Below the pieces are notes generated by a model, which was given only the letters and a program-made list of their open reading frames with translations, ran no database searches and was not told the DNA's origin. Both the position numbers and the translations under genes were made by a program. A stretch of 49,140 bases of DNA, from positions 1 to 49,140 of IMG/VR virus record IMGVR_UViG_3300007538_007380; one strand, 5' to 3'. Source of the stretch: a virus. The number at the start of each line of letters is the position of its first letter. The stretch's first letter is position 1. This document shows, piece after piece, positions 7,497 through 14,598 of the stretch.

Positions 7497-8351
7497 ATGA
7501 AAAATAAGATAATAAACAACTCTGATGTTGATTTTGATAAATTTTCTCCTTTTTTAAGGAGTTTATTAGATTTTGCTCGTCAAAAATTAGGTTTTCAACA
7601 CTCAGTTTGCATAAAATTGTCTCATGATGATGAAAATGCTTCAAATTATCTTGGAAAAACAGGTTTTTACGAACCTTCTTCTAAAACAATCACGGTCTTT
7701 ACAGCTAATAGACACCCAAAAGACATTTTACGTTCTATTTCACATGAATTAGTTCATCATAACCAAAATTGCAATAATAAATTTGTAGATAACAAACCAT
7801 TAGAACAATTTTATTTTCAAAATAATGATGAAATGAAGGAATTGGAACGTGAAGCTTATGAAATAGGTAATATGACATTTAGAGATTGGGAAGAAAAGTA
7901 TAGAAAACAACTAAAAGAATCTATTTATTACAATAAAGGGGAAACTAAAATGAAAATTAACGAATGGAAGTCATATGAAATGTTTTCACGTTTATCGGAA
8001 GCATTTGGGTATGGTTCTAACAATTTAGAAGAATCATCTTGCGGTGATAATATGCAAGAATCTAACTGTGGAAGCAGAATGGAAGAAGGTATATGTCCTG
8101 TTTGTGGTGAAACACCATGCGCTTGCGTAATGGAAGAAGGTATGTGTCTTGTTTGTGGAGAAAAACCATGTTCTTGTAATATTGAACATACCGAAGAAAC
8201 CTGTAAACAATGTGGTAAATCTCCATGTATGTGTCCTCCAATAGTGGAGAAAAAAGCAAAAAATCAAATATCAGAAGCGCAACTTCGTAAATTTATACGC
8301 GCAGCAATAAAAAGCACTCAAATAATCTCAAAGGTAAACAAAAATGAATAG
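7497..8351 (+). CDS. HExxH metallopeptidase-like protein with Cys-knuckle repeats
   Basis: 284 aa, start preceded by ATGGGG. The N-terminal part (1-145) contains FTANRHPKDILRSISHELVHH, here split as a conserved HPKDILRS followed by the zinc-peptidase motif HELVH (H83, E84, H87), then EREAYEIGN with a candidate third-ligand or glutamate region. This arrangement is common in marine phages. The C-terminal part has three CxxCGxxPCxC units (for example CPVCGETPCAC), two of which form a 51-bp tandem duplication, and ends with an LRKFIRAAIKS helix. An internal ATG at 7950 sits 7-8 nt after AAAGGGGA and begins MKINEWKSYEMF, so a separate 133-aa Cys-rich product is possible. The substrate is unknown. 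Confidence 0.72.
   Translation: MKNKIINNSDVDFDKFSPFLRSLLDFARQKLGFQHSVCIKLSHDDENASNYLGKTGFYEPSSKTITVFTANRHPKDILRSISHELVHHNQNCNNKFVDNKPLEQFYFQNNDEMKELEREAYEIGNMTFRDWEEKYRKQLKESIYYNKGETKMKINEWKSYEMFSRLSEAFGYGSNNLEESSCGDNMQESNCGSRMEEGICPVCGETPCACVMEEGMCLVCGEKPCSCNIEHTEETCKQCGKSPCMCPPIVEKKAKNQISEAQLRKFIRAAIKSTQIISKVNKNE
8079..8181 (+). repeat. 51-bp tandem duplication encoding Cys knuckles
   Basis: Two adjacent 51-bp copies (8079-8129 and 8130-8180) encode MEEGICPVCGETPCACV and MEEGMCLVCGEKPCSCN. A third, more diverged unit follows (CKQCGKSPCMC). The copies remain similar at the DNA level, indicating a fairly recent expansion. Confidence 0.85.
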
Positions 8352-10350
8352 TTTTTTATTGGAGGGTGGTGTCGCAGGACATATGAATCATCTCTATGAT
8401 AATCCTGAATTGACATTTAAAAAAATAAAAGATATTTTGATTTCTGCTGCTTCTGGTAAATTATACGGAACTGAAAAAACAGACGGTCAAAATATTCAGC
8501 TGTCATATGACGTTAAAACAGGCACCGCGCGTGCTGCAAGAAATAAGGGCAATATTATATCAGGTGGCCTGGACGCGGAATCTTTAGCAGAAAAGTTTGG
8601 AGGAAGAGGCGCTTTAGAGGCTGCATTTACAGAGGCTTTTGCTGCTTTTGAAGAAGTTGTTTCTAAATTTAGTGAAGAAGAGAAAATAGATTTATTTGGA
8701 CCAAATGTTAATATTTATTACAATGCAGAAATTCAAGATCCTAGAAATGCTAATGTAATTAATTATGATGTACCTAATTTAGTTATTCATAGAGTTGGTC
8801 ATAAAGAATATGATAGAGAAACAGGTAAACCAACTAATAGAGATCTCACACAAAATGCTATAAAATTAGAAAATATTCTAGACCGTCTACAAAATAAAAG
8901 AGAAAGTGGAAAATTTCTTGTACAAATGAACGCAATTAGAAATCTTGAAGCTGTTACAGATGGCAGTATACTTTCAAAAACACTTAATTCTCTAGAAAAA
9001 GCTATTTCAAATGAAGGAATATCTGATAATCAAACAATTGCCGAATATCTTGTTGCTAGAATTGATAAATTGCTGGAAATTTATGATTTTGAGCCACAAG
9101 TAAAAACCATGGTTATGAAAAGAATTTTAAGTTCTTCATCAGTTTCTTTAAATACTATTAAAAAGTCTACAACACCAGAAATTTATATGCAAGTAAAAGA
9201 CATTGTTGCAAATGCTTCTAATCTTCTTAAACAAGCAATTGCTCCAATAGAATCCATAATTCATGATTTTGCAGTAGAAATGCTCAGAGGGTTACAAAGC
9301 GCTTTTATTTTAGATAACAAATCAGAAGTAGGAAGGTTACGCAATGAACTCGACACGGCTATCGCTGCTATAAAAGATAGCAATAATGATGAAGCTATGG
9401 ATATCCTTTCGAGACAAATGGAAAAACTAAAAACAATTGAAAATGTTTCTACAGCCGCAGAAGGCTTTGTTTTTGATTATGAAGGAGTGACATATAAATT
9501 TACTGGCAATTTTGCTCCTATGAATCAATTACTCGGTTTATTTAAATATGGTCGTGGAAATATTCCACCTTTAAAACGTTTAAATGAAGAAGAAATAGAA
9601 ATTATTGACGATGAATTAGTAGAAATTATTGACGATGAATTAGAACAACCAGATATAAAGAGAACAATTGCTCTTGTACCAGGTGCTTTTAAACCACCAC
9701 ATAAAGGCCACCTTAATATGGTAAAACATTATGCAGATATGGCTGATAAAGTTGTTATTATGATATCACCTCTCTCTAGGAAAACTCCAAGTGGTGATGA
9801 AATAGGGTACGAAGTATCTAAAGCTATTTGGAAAATATATTTAAAAAATGCTGGCTTAATTAACAAAGTTGATATTATCCGTTCTCCTGTCAATTCTCCT
9901 GTCTCTGCTACATATGCCTTTGTTGAGAATAAAGATAATGATCCATCAATGGCCCAACCAGGAGATAGAATTATACCTGGATGTAGTACAAAAGGAGGCG
10001 ATGAAGGAAGATTTAAAGCAGATTTTAATAAATATGCAAGAGAAGGAGTAGTTATTTCAGATCCTTTGAGTTGTGCATTTATAGCAGATAACGAAAATGC
10101 TTTAAGTGCTAGAGATTTTAGAGCCGCACTAGATAAAGCCAAAAATGATAAAAATGCTAAAAATGAATTAATGAATTTTATACCTGATGAAACAAACCCT
10201 AATGAAATTTTATCAATTCTTGGAAGTTTAAATGAATCTTCTTCCGTATCTAATGGTGCCATATCTGGTTTTTCTCGCAAGCTAGAAGAAAAGTTGATTA
10301 ATGAAGTATTAAACTATTTATTAAGTAAAGGTAGAAAGGATATTTTATAA
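8344..10350 (+). CDS. Fusion: KxDG ligase-like domain + HxGH nucleotidyltransferase
   Basis: 668 aa. The N-terminal part begins LLEGGVAGHMNHLYDN and has KTDG (K45-G48), which matches motif I (KxDG, the adenylated lysine) of ATP-dependent ligases. Around residues 372-390, AEGFVFDYEGVTYKFTG matches motif IV (E373-G374) and motif V (K385). The family resembles DUF6267 proteins of marine phages. An acidic linker with a 24-bp duplication then leads to a second enzyme: PGAFKPPHKGHLNMVKHYAD carries the HxGH motif (H453, H456) of the cytidylyl/NMN-adenylyltransferase superfamily. Both halves handle nucleotides. Possible roles are nucleic-acid end sealing with NAD or nucleotide synthesis, but neither substrate can be read from the sequence. 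It starts 8 bp inside the previous gene. Confidence 0.72.
   Translation: MNSFLLEGGVAGHMNHLYDNPELTFKKIKDILISAASGKLYGTEKTDGQNIQLSYDVKTGTARAARNKGNIISGGLDAESLAEKFGGRGALEAAFTEAFAAFEEVVSKFSEEEKIDLFGPNVNIYYNAEIQDPRNANVINYDVPNLVIHRVGHKEYDRETGKPTNRDLTQNAIKLENILDRLQNKRESGKFLVQMNAIRNLEAVTDGSILSKTLNSLEKAISNEGISDNQTIAEYLVARIDKLLEIYDFEPQVKTMVMKRILSSSSVSLNTIKKSTTPEIYMQVKDIVANASNLLKQAIAPIESIIHDFAVEMLRGLQSAFILDNKSEVGRLRNELDTAIAAIKDSNNDEAMDILSRQMEKLKTIENVSTAAEGFVFDYEGVTYKFTGNFAPMNQLLGLFKYGRGNIPPLKRLNEEEIEIIDDELVEIIDDELEQPDIKRTIALVPGAFKPPHKGHLNMVKHYADMADKVVIMISPLSRKTPSGDEIGYEVSKAIWKIYLKNAGLINKVDIIRSPVNSPVSATYAFVENKDNDPSMAQPGDRIIPGCSTKGGDEGRFKADFNKYAREGVVISDPLSCAFIADNENALSARDFRAALDKAKNDKNAKNELMNFIPDETNPNEILSILGSLNESSSVSNGAISGFSRKLEEKLINEVLNYLLSKGRKDIL
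9598..9642 (+). repeat. 24-bp period microduplication in domain linker
   Basis: Two copies of the 21-nt string encoding EIIDDEL (9598-9618 and 9622-9642) are identical and 24 bp apart, giving EIIDDELVEIIDDELE. This lies in the acidic linker between the ligase-like and HxGH domains, and fits a recent replication slippage that is tolerated in a flexible region. Confidence 0.85.
10313..10322 (+). promoter_or_regulatory. Candidate phage promoter motif ACTATTTATT
   Basis: Within the last codons of the fusion gene, 27 nt before the ATG at 10350. Spacing leaves room for a start point and the GAAAGGA ribosome-binding sequence (10334-10342 region), which fits a leadered transcript for the next gene. 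Being inside a coding region, it could be chance. Confidence 0.25.
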
Positions 10351-11132
10351 TGAAAAATCGCATAGAAATTATTGAAGAAATTGTTTTAAGAGAAAATATT
10401 AGAAAAATATTATCTATTCATAGAAAAAAAGAAATTAAAAAAGAAAATTTAGAAGAAGCAACTTTAAGAAGAATAATTCGTAATATTTTAGTAGAAAAAA
10501 TAGCTGTTGGTGATGAAGCTCCTCATGTAAATACTGGAATTAATAAATTAAGAGATACGCTTAAGAAGATCATACCACAAATTCGCGATGCTTATCTAGA
10601 TTTGACTACTGATAGAGAACAAAGAGTGTCCTATATTAACCACTTAATTAATGGTATCAAGAATCTTTTAGCTCCTATTGATATTAACATCGATGCTGGA
10701 TCTAAGCAAGAAGAACTAGAAGAAAAAATCGATATTTCTATTAACAGAGAAGAAGATAAATTTATTGACATTGGTGATAATATAATACCAAATAATGAAA
10801 AAGAAGAAGAAATTTCTGATGATGAAAAAATGATAATAACTGGCTTAGAAGCTTCTGATAATGATTTAACTGGAAGAAATACGGCTTTAGAAACATTTAA
10901 ACAAATACAGAATCAAATTGTAAATGATTTTAGTTTGCTGGCTAATGATGATGATCGAGAAATGTATTATGATTATTTGTTAACAAATATTTTATTATGG
11001 AAAGATAGATTCGAAGAAATTTTAACATCTAATGCAGGTGAAGAAATTACTACTGACGAATACGAAAAAGAAAAAGAAAAATCATCTGTAATAAAAGAAA
11101 AAAATGAATATATAATTGAAATATTAGATTAA
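10350..11132 (+). CDS. Hypothetical phage protein with LRxIIR helices
   Basis: 260 aa, mostly helical and charged. The first 55 residues contain two copies of a basic amphipathic pattern (LRENIRKIL and EATLRRIIRNILVEKI), also seen in other genes in this window. A block GINKLRDTLKKIIPQIRDAY follows, then an acidic region (about 120-165) and a helical C-terminal half. Function unknown. It begins one base into the stop codon of the previous gene. A virion or head-associated role is possible but not shown. Confidence 0.55.
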   Translation: MKNRIEIIEEIVLRENIRKILSIHRKKEIKKENLEEATLRRIIRNILVEKIAVGDEAPHVNTGINKLRDTLKKIIPQIRDAYLDLTTDREQRVSYINHLINGIKNLLAPIDINIDAGSKQEELEEKIDISINREEDKFIDIGDNIIPNNEKEEEISDDEKMIITGLEASDNDLTGRNTALETFKQIQNQIVNDFSLLANDDDREMYYDYLLTNILLWKDRFEEILTSNAGEEITTDEYEKEKEKSSVIKEKNEYIIEILD

Positions 11133-11134
11133 TA

Positions 11135-11521
11135 ATGTCTTGGAAAAGAAAAAGAAGAGTAATTGGTCGCAATACCTACTATAGCATTAGCACAAAGCTT
11201 CGTCAAGAACAAAAATCAAATGATGAATTTGAAGTAATGTTAGCTAATTTATCTTTAGAAGAAATAATTGCTTTAAAATTAGAATTAGCTAGCAAACCTG
11301 TTAATGGAAGACTTTACGGATTTCCCATATGGAAAAACTTGACAGACATAGTTAAGGATGCTATGTTTAGGTATGCCTACTCAGCTACTCGTTCACAACT
11401 AGAAGCTATGAGGTTCTTGGGCCTAAGAGAAGTAGATTTCTTAAAATATAAAAAAAGATATTCTATTATTTCTTATTTTGAAAACGATAAAGGGGATGCA
11501 ACGGCTTCGACAGGGCAATAG
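11135..11521 (+). CDS. Small HTH-like protein overlapping the tmRNA gene
   Basis: 128 aa. Basic N-terminus (MSWKRKRRVIGRNTYY), then LEEIIALKLELASKPVNGRLYGFPIWKN (split here as a conserved LALKLELA-type block and LYGFPIW), then a helical segment RYAYSATRSQLEAMRFLGLR and VDFLKYKKRY that resembles a Fis-like helix-turn-helix. It may be a DNA-binding regulator. The last ten codons and the stop (11519-11521) lie inside the tmRNA gene, which starts at 11492. If the tmRNA 5' end is cut from this transcript, the remaining mRNA has no stop codon. Confidence 0.65.
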   Translation: MSWKRKRRVIGRNTYYSISTKLRQEQKSNDEFEVMLANLSLEEIIALKLELASKPVNGRLYGFPIWKNLTDIVKDAMFRYAYSATRSQLEAMRFLGLREVDFLKYKKRYSIISYFENDKGDATASTGQ

Positions 11522-11953
11522 AAGAGGAAAGTGCAAGCAGTCATGATGACTTTAAAAATCAAAAACAAATTAGTTGCCAATAACAACTCACATTTCGAAG
11601 TAGCTTTAGCAGCATAATCGAGGAGGTTGAATAGTACCTCCTGTCCAAACTATTCAAAACAACAGATAAGTTGTAAAAATTAAAAATGGTTACCCTCATG
11701 GTAAGTAGTAAGGTGGTATTACACAGGGTTCTACTGACAATAAACGACCCGGTTCTAGAAATAAGAGTCAATTATAGGAATACTTGAACACATATAGGTT
11801 TTAATCCTATTACTACATGTAGAGGTGGGCTTCCTAGGCTACATAAGAAGAGGGATTTTGTAGCATACCTTCTAATTGGTTTAATTAGACAAGCTTGTGA
11901 ATGACTTAAATTAGATATCGCTGTGGACGTGGGTTCGACTCCCACCATCTCCA
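11492..11953 (+). ncRNA. ssrA: tmRNA (transfer-messenger RNA), phage-encoded
   Basis: The 5' end GGGGATG pairs with CATCTCC (11946-11952) as a 7-bp acceptor stem with a G3-U70 wobble, the alanine identity element. The conserved 5' segment GGCTTCGACAGGG (11503-11515) and the T-arm GTGGG/TTCGACT/CCCAC (11929-11945) are typical of tmRNA. A11953 is the discriminator; CCA is not encoded. The mRNA-like part starts after TTAGTT with resume codon GCC at 11576. It reads ANNNSHFEVALAA and stops at TAA 11615-11617, ending in the ALAA protease signal. A stem follows directly (11621-11627 with 11636-11642). The molecule rescues ribosomes stalled on broken mRNAs and tags the product for degradation. Its 5' end overlaps the previous gene by 30 nt. 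tmRNA genes are known in a few phages. Confidence 0.95.
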
Positions 11954-11993
11954 TAATATATTTTATTAATTAATTCTTTTTTTATATAAAATA

Positions 11994-12003
11994 ACTATTT
12001 ATG
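11994..12003 (+). promoter_or_regulatory. Candidate phage promoter motif ACTATTTATG
   Basis: In the 79-bp gap between the tmRNA and the gene at 12033, 29 nt before its ATG. An AAAAGGA ribosome-binding sequence (12016-12022) lies between them. The gap also holds a T7 run (about 11977-11984) without a convincing GC stem, so no terminator is called. Confidence 0.35.
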
Positions 12004-12032
12004 ATATATATTATTAAAAGGAATAATAATGA

Positions 12033-12320
12033 ATGCCATCAAATACAAATAATCCTATAAATTTTGATAAAATATGGAAGATTTTAACATTATTTTTATC
12101 TGTTATTATATTACCATTGTTTGCATGGGTTTGGGATACAAATACATCTTTAGCGGAACTTAATAATGATCTAGGAGACGCTGAAAAAGTAATTATTAAT
12201 CTTGAAACTAAAATTAAAGAAGCAGATGATAATACAAAATCAATAATTTCAATTGAAAAGGATATAGAATATATGAAGGGTTCATTAGAACGTATTGAAA
12301 GGATTATAGCAAATGGTTAG
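12033..12320 (+). CDS. Single-pass membrane protein with coiled coil (holin-like?)
   Basis: 95 aa. One transmembrane helix (about 15-34, WKILTLFLSVIILPLFAWVW), then a long coiled coil with a DLGDAEKVI heptad-like pattern and IISIEKDIEYMKGSLE at the end. This architecture (one helix plus coiled coil) is common in marine phage genomes and also in XhlA-type holin accessory proteins, but lysis function is not shown. An ATG at 12029 opens only a 7-codon frame that overlaps the real start, so 12033 is chosen. Confidence 0.6.
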   Translation: MPSNTNNPINFDKIWKILTLFLSVIILPLFAWVWDTNTSLAELNNDLGDAEKVIINLETKIKEADDNTKSIISIEKDIEYMKGSLERIERIIANG

Positions 12321-12696
12321 TTATGCAATTTTAACTTTACTTTTAAGTGGTACAGAAGCAGATAAAAAAGAACCAGATACAATTATTCCAGTTAAAACAT
12401 ATTCTTATACCATGCAAGAGGTTTCACAATTTTATTCGAATATCGACAATCAAGATGAAATAGATATCTCAGATGAAGTAAAAGAAACAGAACAGATAAC
12501 ATTAGAATTAAGAAATAAATTATTAGGTTTAGAAATGTTTTTAACAGATAAATCTCTTTATGAAAAATTCTGTTATCCACAAATTAGCTGGACTCAACCA
12601 GAATTGTGCGATTATCAGAAAGAGCCAAAGAGCAATTTACCTAAAGAATGTTTGGATTTGATTGTTGATACAGAAAATCAAAAAAATAATAATTAG
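12313..12696 (+). CDS. Hypothetical, possibly exported protein
   Basis: 127 aa. A short hydrophobic start (MVSYAILTLLLSG) could be a weak signal sequence. The rest is acidic and soluble, with paired cysteines (FCYP, LCDY, ECLD) consistent with a periplasmic protein. It overlaps the preceding gene by 8 bp and the following small membrane-protein frame. Together with its neighbours it may form a lysis or envelope set, but no spanin signature was found. Confidence 0.5.
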   Translation: MVSYAILTLLLSGTEADKKEPDTIIPVKTYSYTMQEVSQFYSNIDNQDEIDISDEVKETEQITLELRNKLLGLEMFLTDKSLYEKFCYPQISWTQPELCDYQKEPKSNLPKECLDLIVDTENQKNNN

Positions 12697-12712
12697 TCTA
12701 TTCAAGAAAAAC

Positions 12713-12859
12713 ATGTTTTTTATTTTTGGTATGCTTTATGGATCTATAGTGGCCACGTTGATAACCTATGGATTATTTAGTATATTGTATGGTCAACCAA
12801 AAACAAAAGATATTTTAGCCGTGCAGAAATGTTTGCAAGCAAATATTATTGATGAGTAA
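12713..12859 (+). CDS. Small membrane protein
   Basis: 48 aa from the ATG at 12713. A TTG at 12662 in the same frame would add a basic 17-residue lead (KKIIISLFKKN), which also looks natural. One transmembrane helix (about 2-24, FFIFGMLYGSIVATLITYG) precedes a short soluble tail with one Cys. Neither start has a clear Shine-Dalgarno. Function unknown; placed after a holin-like protein it could belong to a lysis cassette. Confidence 0.45.
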   Translation: MFFIFGMLYGSIVATLITYGLFSILYGQPKTKDILAVQKCLQANIIDE

Positions 12860-12868
12860 TACTACTTA

Positions 12869-12891
12869 TTATAGATCTGCGAGATCTATAA
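12869..12891 (+). promoter_or_regulatory. 10-bp inverted repeat in the PhoH leader
   Basis: TTATAGATCT (12869-12878), loop GCG, AGATCTATAA (12882-12891): a perfect 10-bp palindrome with a 3-nt loop. It ends just before the ribosome-binding sequence GGCAGGA (12893-12899) of the PhoH gene. It could act as an RNA hairpin at the translation start, or as a DNA operator. No U-run follows, so it is not a typical terminator. Confidence 0.6.
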
Positions 12892-12905
12892 AGGCAGGAA
12901 ATTAA

Positions 12906-14273
12906 ATGGCTAAAAAAACATATGTCCTTGATACTAGTGTTTGCCTAACTGATGCTGATAGCATATACAATTATGGCAACAATGATATTATACTTCCTAT
13001 TAAAGTATTAGAAGAAATAGACAAACACAAAAAAAGACAAGATAGTGTAGGTATTAACGCTAGAAAAATAATAAGGTCTCTAGATGAGTTAAGAGCCAAA
13101 GGATCTTTGCAAAATGGTATAAGATTAGGAAAAGGAAAGGGAATAATTAGAGTATCCTCTGCCAGCCCTGAATCTCTTCCAAATTCACTAGATATAACGA
13201 TTCCTGATAATCAGATTATTTCTGTAGCTATATGCGAAGCACAAAAAACTCCAAATATTAAAAAAGTAATTCTTGTTAGCAGAGATATTAATATGCGAGT
13301 TATATGTGATTCGCTTGGTATTACTAGTGAAGATTACGCTGAAAATGAAATTATTAAGAAAGAAACCGGTTTATATCCTGGTTTTTCTACAATTGTAGTG
13401 GATGATCAGACTATAGATCATTTTTATAATGGTGAAAGGATAAAAATTTCTAAAGAAGATAAGAAAGATTTATCACATAACGAATTTGTATTGTTGGTAT
13501 CTTCTTCAAATGAAAAGAAATCTGCTGTTTGTAAATTTATTTCCTATAATGAACCTTTAGAACCTATTAAAGAATTTAAAAAAGGTGTATGGGGAGTTAA
13601 AGCAAGAAACAAAGAGCAAATGTTTGCACTTGATCTATTAATGGATCCAGAAATACAAGTTGTTTCCTTGGTTGGAAAAGCTGGTTCAGGTAAAACTTTA
13701 ATTGCTATCGCGGCAGGATTAGAACAAGTAGTCTCACAACTAGATGCTAAATATGGTTTAGTCGACTATGACAATAAGCCTTCCAAAAAGAAGGCTTATA
13801 AGCGTCTTGTTGTTTCTAGACCCGTTATGCCTATGGGTAAAGATATCGGCTTCCTGCCCGGCACTATGGAAGAGAAAATGGCACCCTGGTTGGCTCCTAT
13901 ACAAGATAACTTGAAGTTCTTAACTGGTGATGACCAAACTACGCTCGATGATTATATGGAAAGAGGCTTAATAGAGATTGAAGCACTTACATATATCAGA
14001 GGAAGATCTATTGCAAATGCGTTTATAATTATAGATGAGGCGCAGAATCTAACAGCACACGAAGTTAAGACAATTTTAACCAGAGTGGGAGAAGGGACAA
14101 AAATAGTATTGACAGGCGATATAGAACAAATAGATAACATCTATGTTAATGAAATGTCTTCTGGTTTAACACACGCAGTAGAAAAAATGAAATCTTATGA
14201 TATAACTGGACACGTTACCTTAAAGAAAGGTGAAAGATCAGAAGTAGCAACATTGGCAGCAAAAGTATTATAA
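12906..14273 (+). CDS. phoH: PIN domain-PhoH ATPase fusion
   Basis: 455 aa. The N-terminal PIN domain (about 4-150) has YVLDTSVCL (D9) and acidic residues typical of PIN RNases. The C-terminal PhoH ATPase has Walker A GKAGSGKT (257-264) and Walker B IIIDEAQN (D377, E378). This PIN-PhoH architecture (PhoH2/YlaK type) is linked to RNA unwinding and cleavage. PhoH-family genes are common in marine phages, often of unclear role. A hairpin sits in the leader, and a clear SD (GGCAGGA) precedes the ATG. The frame is complete. Confidence 0.93.
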   Translation: MAKKTYVLDTSVCLTDADSIYNYGNNDIILPIKVLEEIDKHKKRQDSVGINARKIIRSLDELRAKGSLQNGIRLGKGKGIIRVSSASPESLPNSLDITIPDNQIISVAICEAQKTPNIKKVILVSRDINMRVICDSLGITSEDYAENEIIKKETGLYPGFSTIVVDDQTIDHFYNGERIKISKEDKKDLSHNEFVLLVSSSNEKKSAVCKFISYNEPLEPIKEFKKGVWGVKARNKEQMFALDLLMDPEIQVVSLVGKAGSGKTLIAIAAGLEQVVSQLDAKYGLVDYDNKPSKKKAYKRLVVSRPVMPMGKDIGFLPGTMEEKMAPWLAPIQDNLKFLTGDDQTTLDDYMERGLIEIEALTYIRGRSIANAFIIIDEAQNLTAHEVKTILTRVGEGTKIVLTGDIEQIDNIYVNEMSSGLTHAVEKMKSYDITGHVTLKKGERSEVATLAAKVL

Positions 14274-14278
14274 TTTAT

Positions 14279-14307
14279 TTGACAACATAGAAAACTTGTT
14301 ATATATA
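14279..14307 (+). promoter_or_regulatory. Sigma-70-like promoter
   Basis: TTGACA (14279-14284), a 17-bp spacer, then TATATA (14302-14307), with an upstream A/T tract. The -35 box matches consensus exactly, and the -10 region overlaps GTTATATATAA. It lies in the only real gap between PhoH and the next gene and would be read by host RNA polymerase, i.e. an early or middle promoter for 14326 onwards. Confidence 0.7.
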
Positions 14308-14325
14308 AAAATTATGGAGTTTGAT

Positions 14326-14598
14326 ATGCAAAATAATGACACATTAACGCAAAGAGTCGATACAGAAACGCCTATTAAAAAATGGTTGGTTAATTACGTT
14401 GGATTAGAATTTGAAAGTAGACAAGACACAAATTTTGATAATTCTGTAACAGTAGAGATGATTGTTGAAGTAATGATGAAACAATTTCCTGAATTTGTTT
14501 TAGCAATCGCGGAAGAGAATTTTATCCGGGGATATAAACAAGCGCTCTTTGATATAGAATACACAAATAATTTAGAAGAAGAATTACAACATGGATAA
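14326..14598 (+). CDS. Hypothetical protein (90 aa)
   Basis: Start chosen at ATG 14326 (MQNNDTL), 6 nt after TGGAG; upstream ATG 14314 and TTG 14296 lie in the promoter leader. Acidic, with VEMIVEVMMKQFPEFVLAIAEE followed by FIRGYKQALFD in short helical blocks. No recognised family. It overlaps the next gene by 8 bp and is probably co-expressed with it. Confidence 0.6.
   Translation: MQNNDTLTQRVDTETPIKKWLVNYVGLEFESRQDTNFDNSVTVEMIVEVMMKQFPEFVLAIAEENFIRGYKQALFDIEYTNNLEEELQHG

Noticed and set aside
11772-11954. Minus-strand 60-residue frame opposite the tmRNA
   Set aside because: It is the antisense of the tmRNA gene; its open state follows from the RNA sequence and no start signal precedes it.
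11954-11992. Rho-independent terminator after the tmRNA
   Set aside because: There is a T-run but no GC-rich stem before it.
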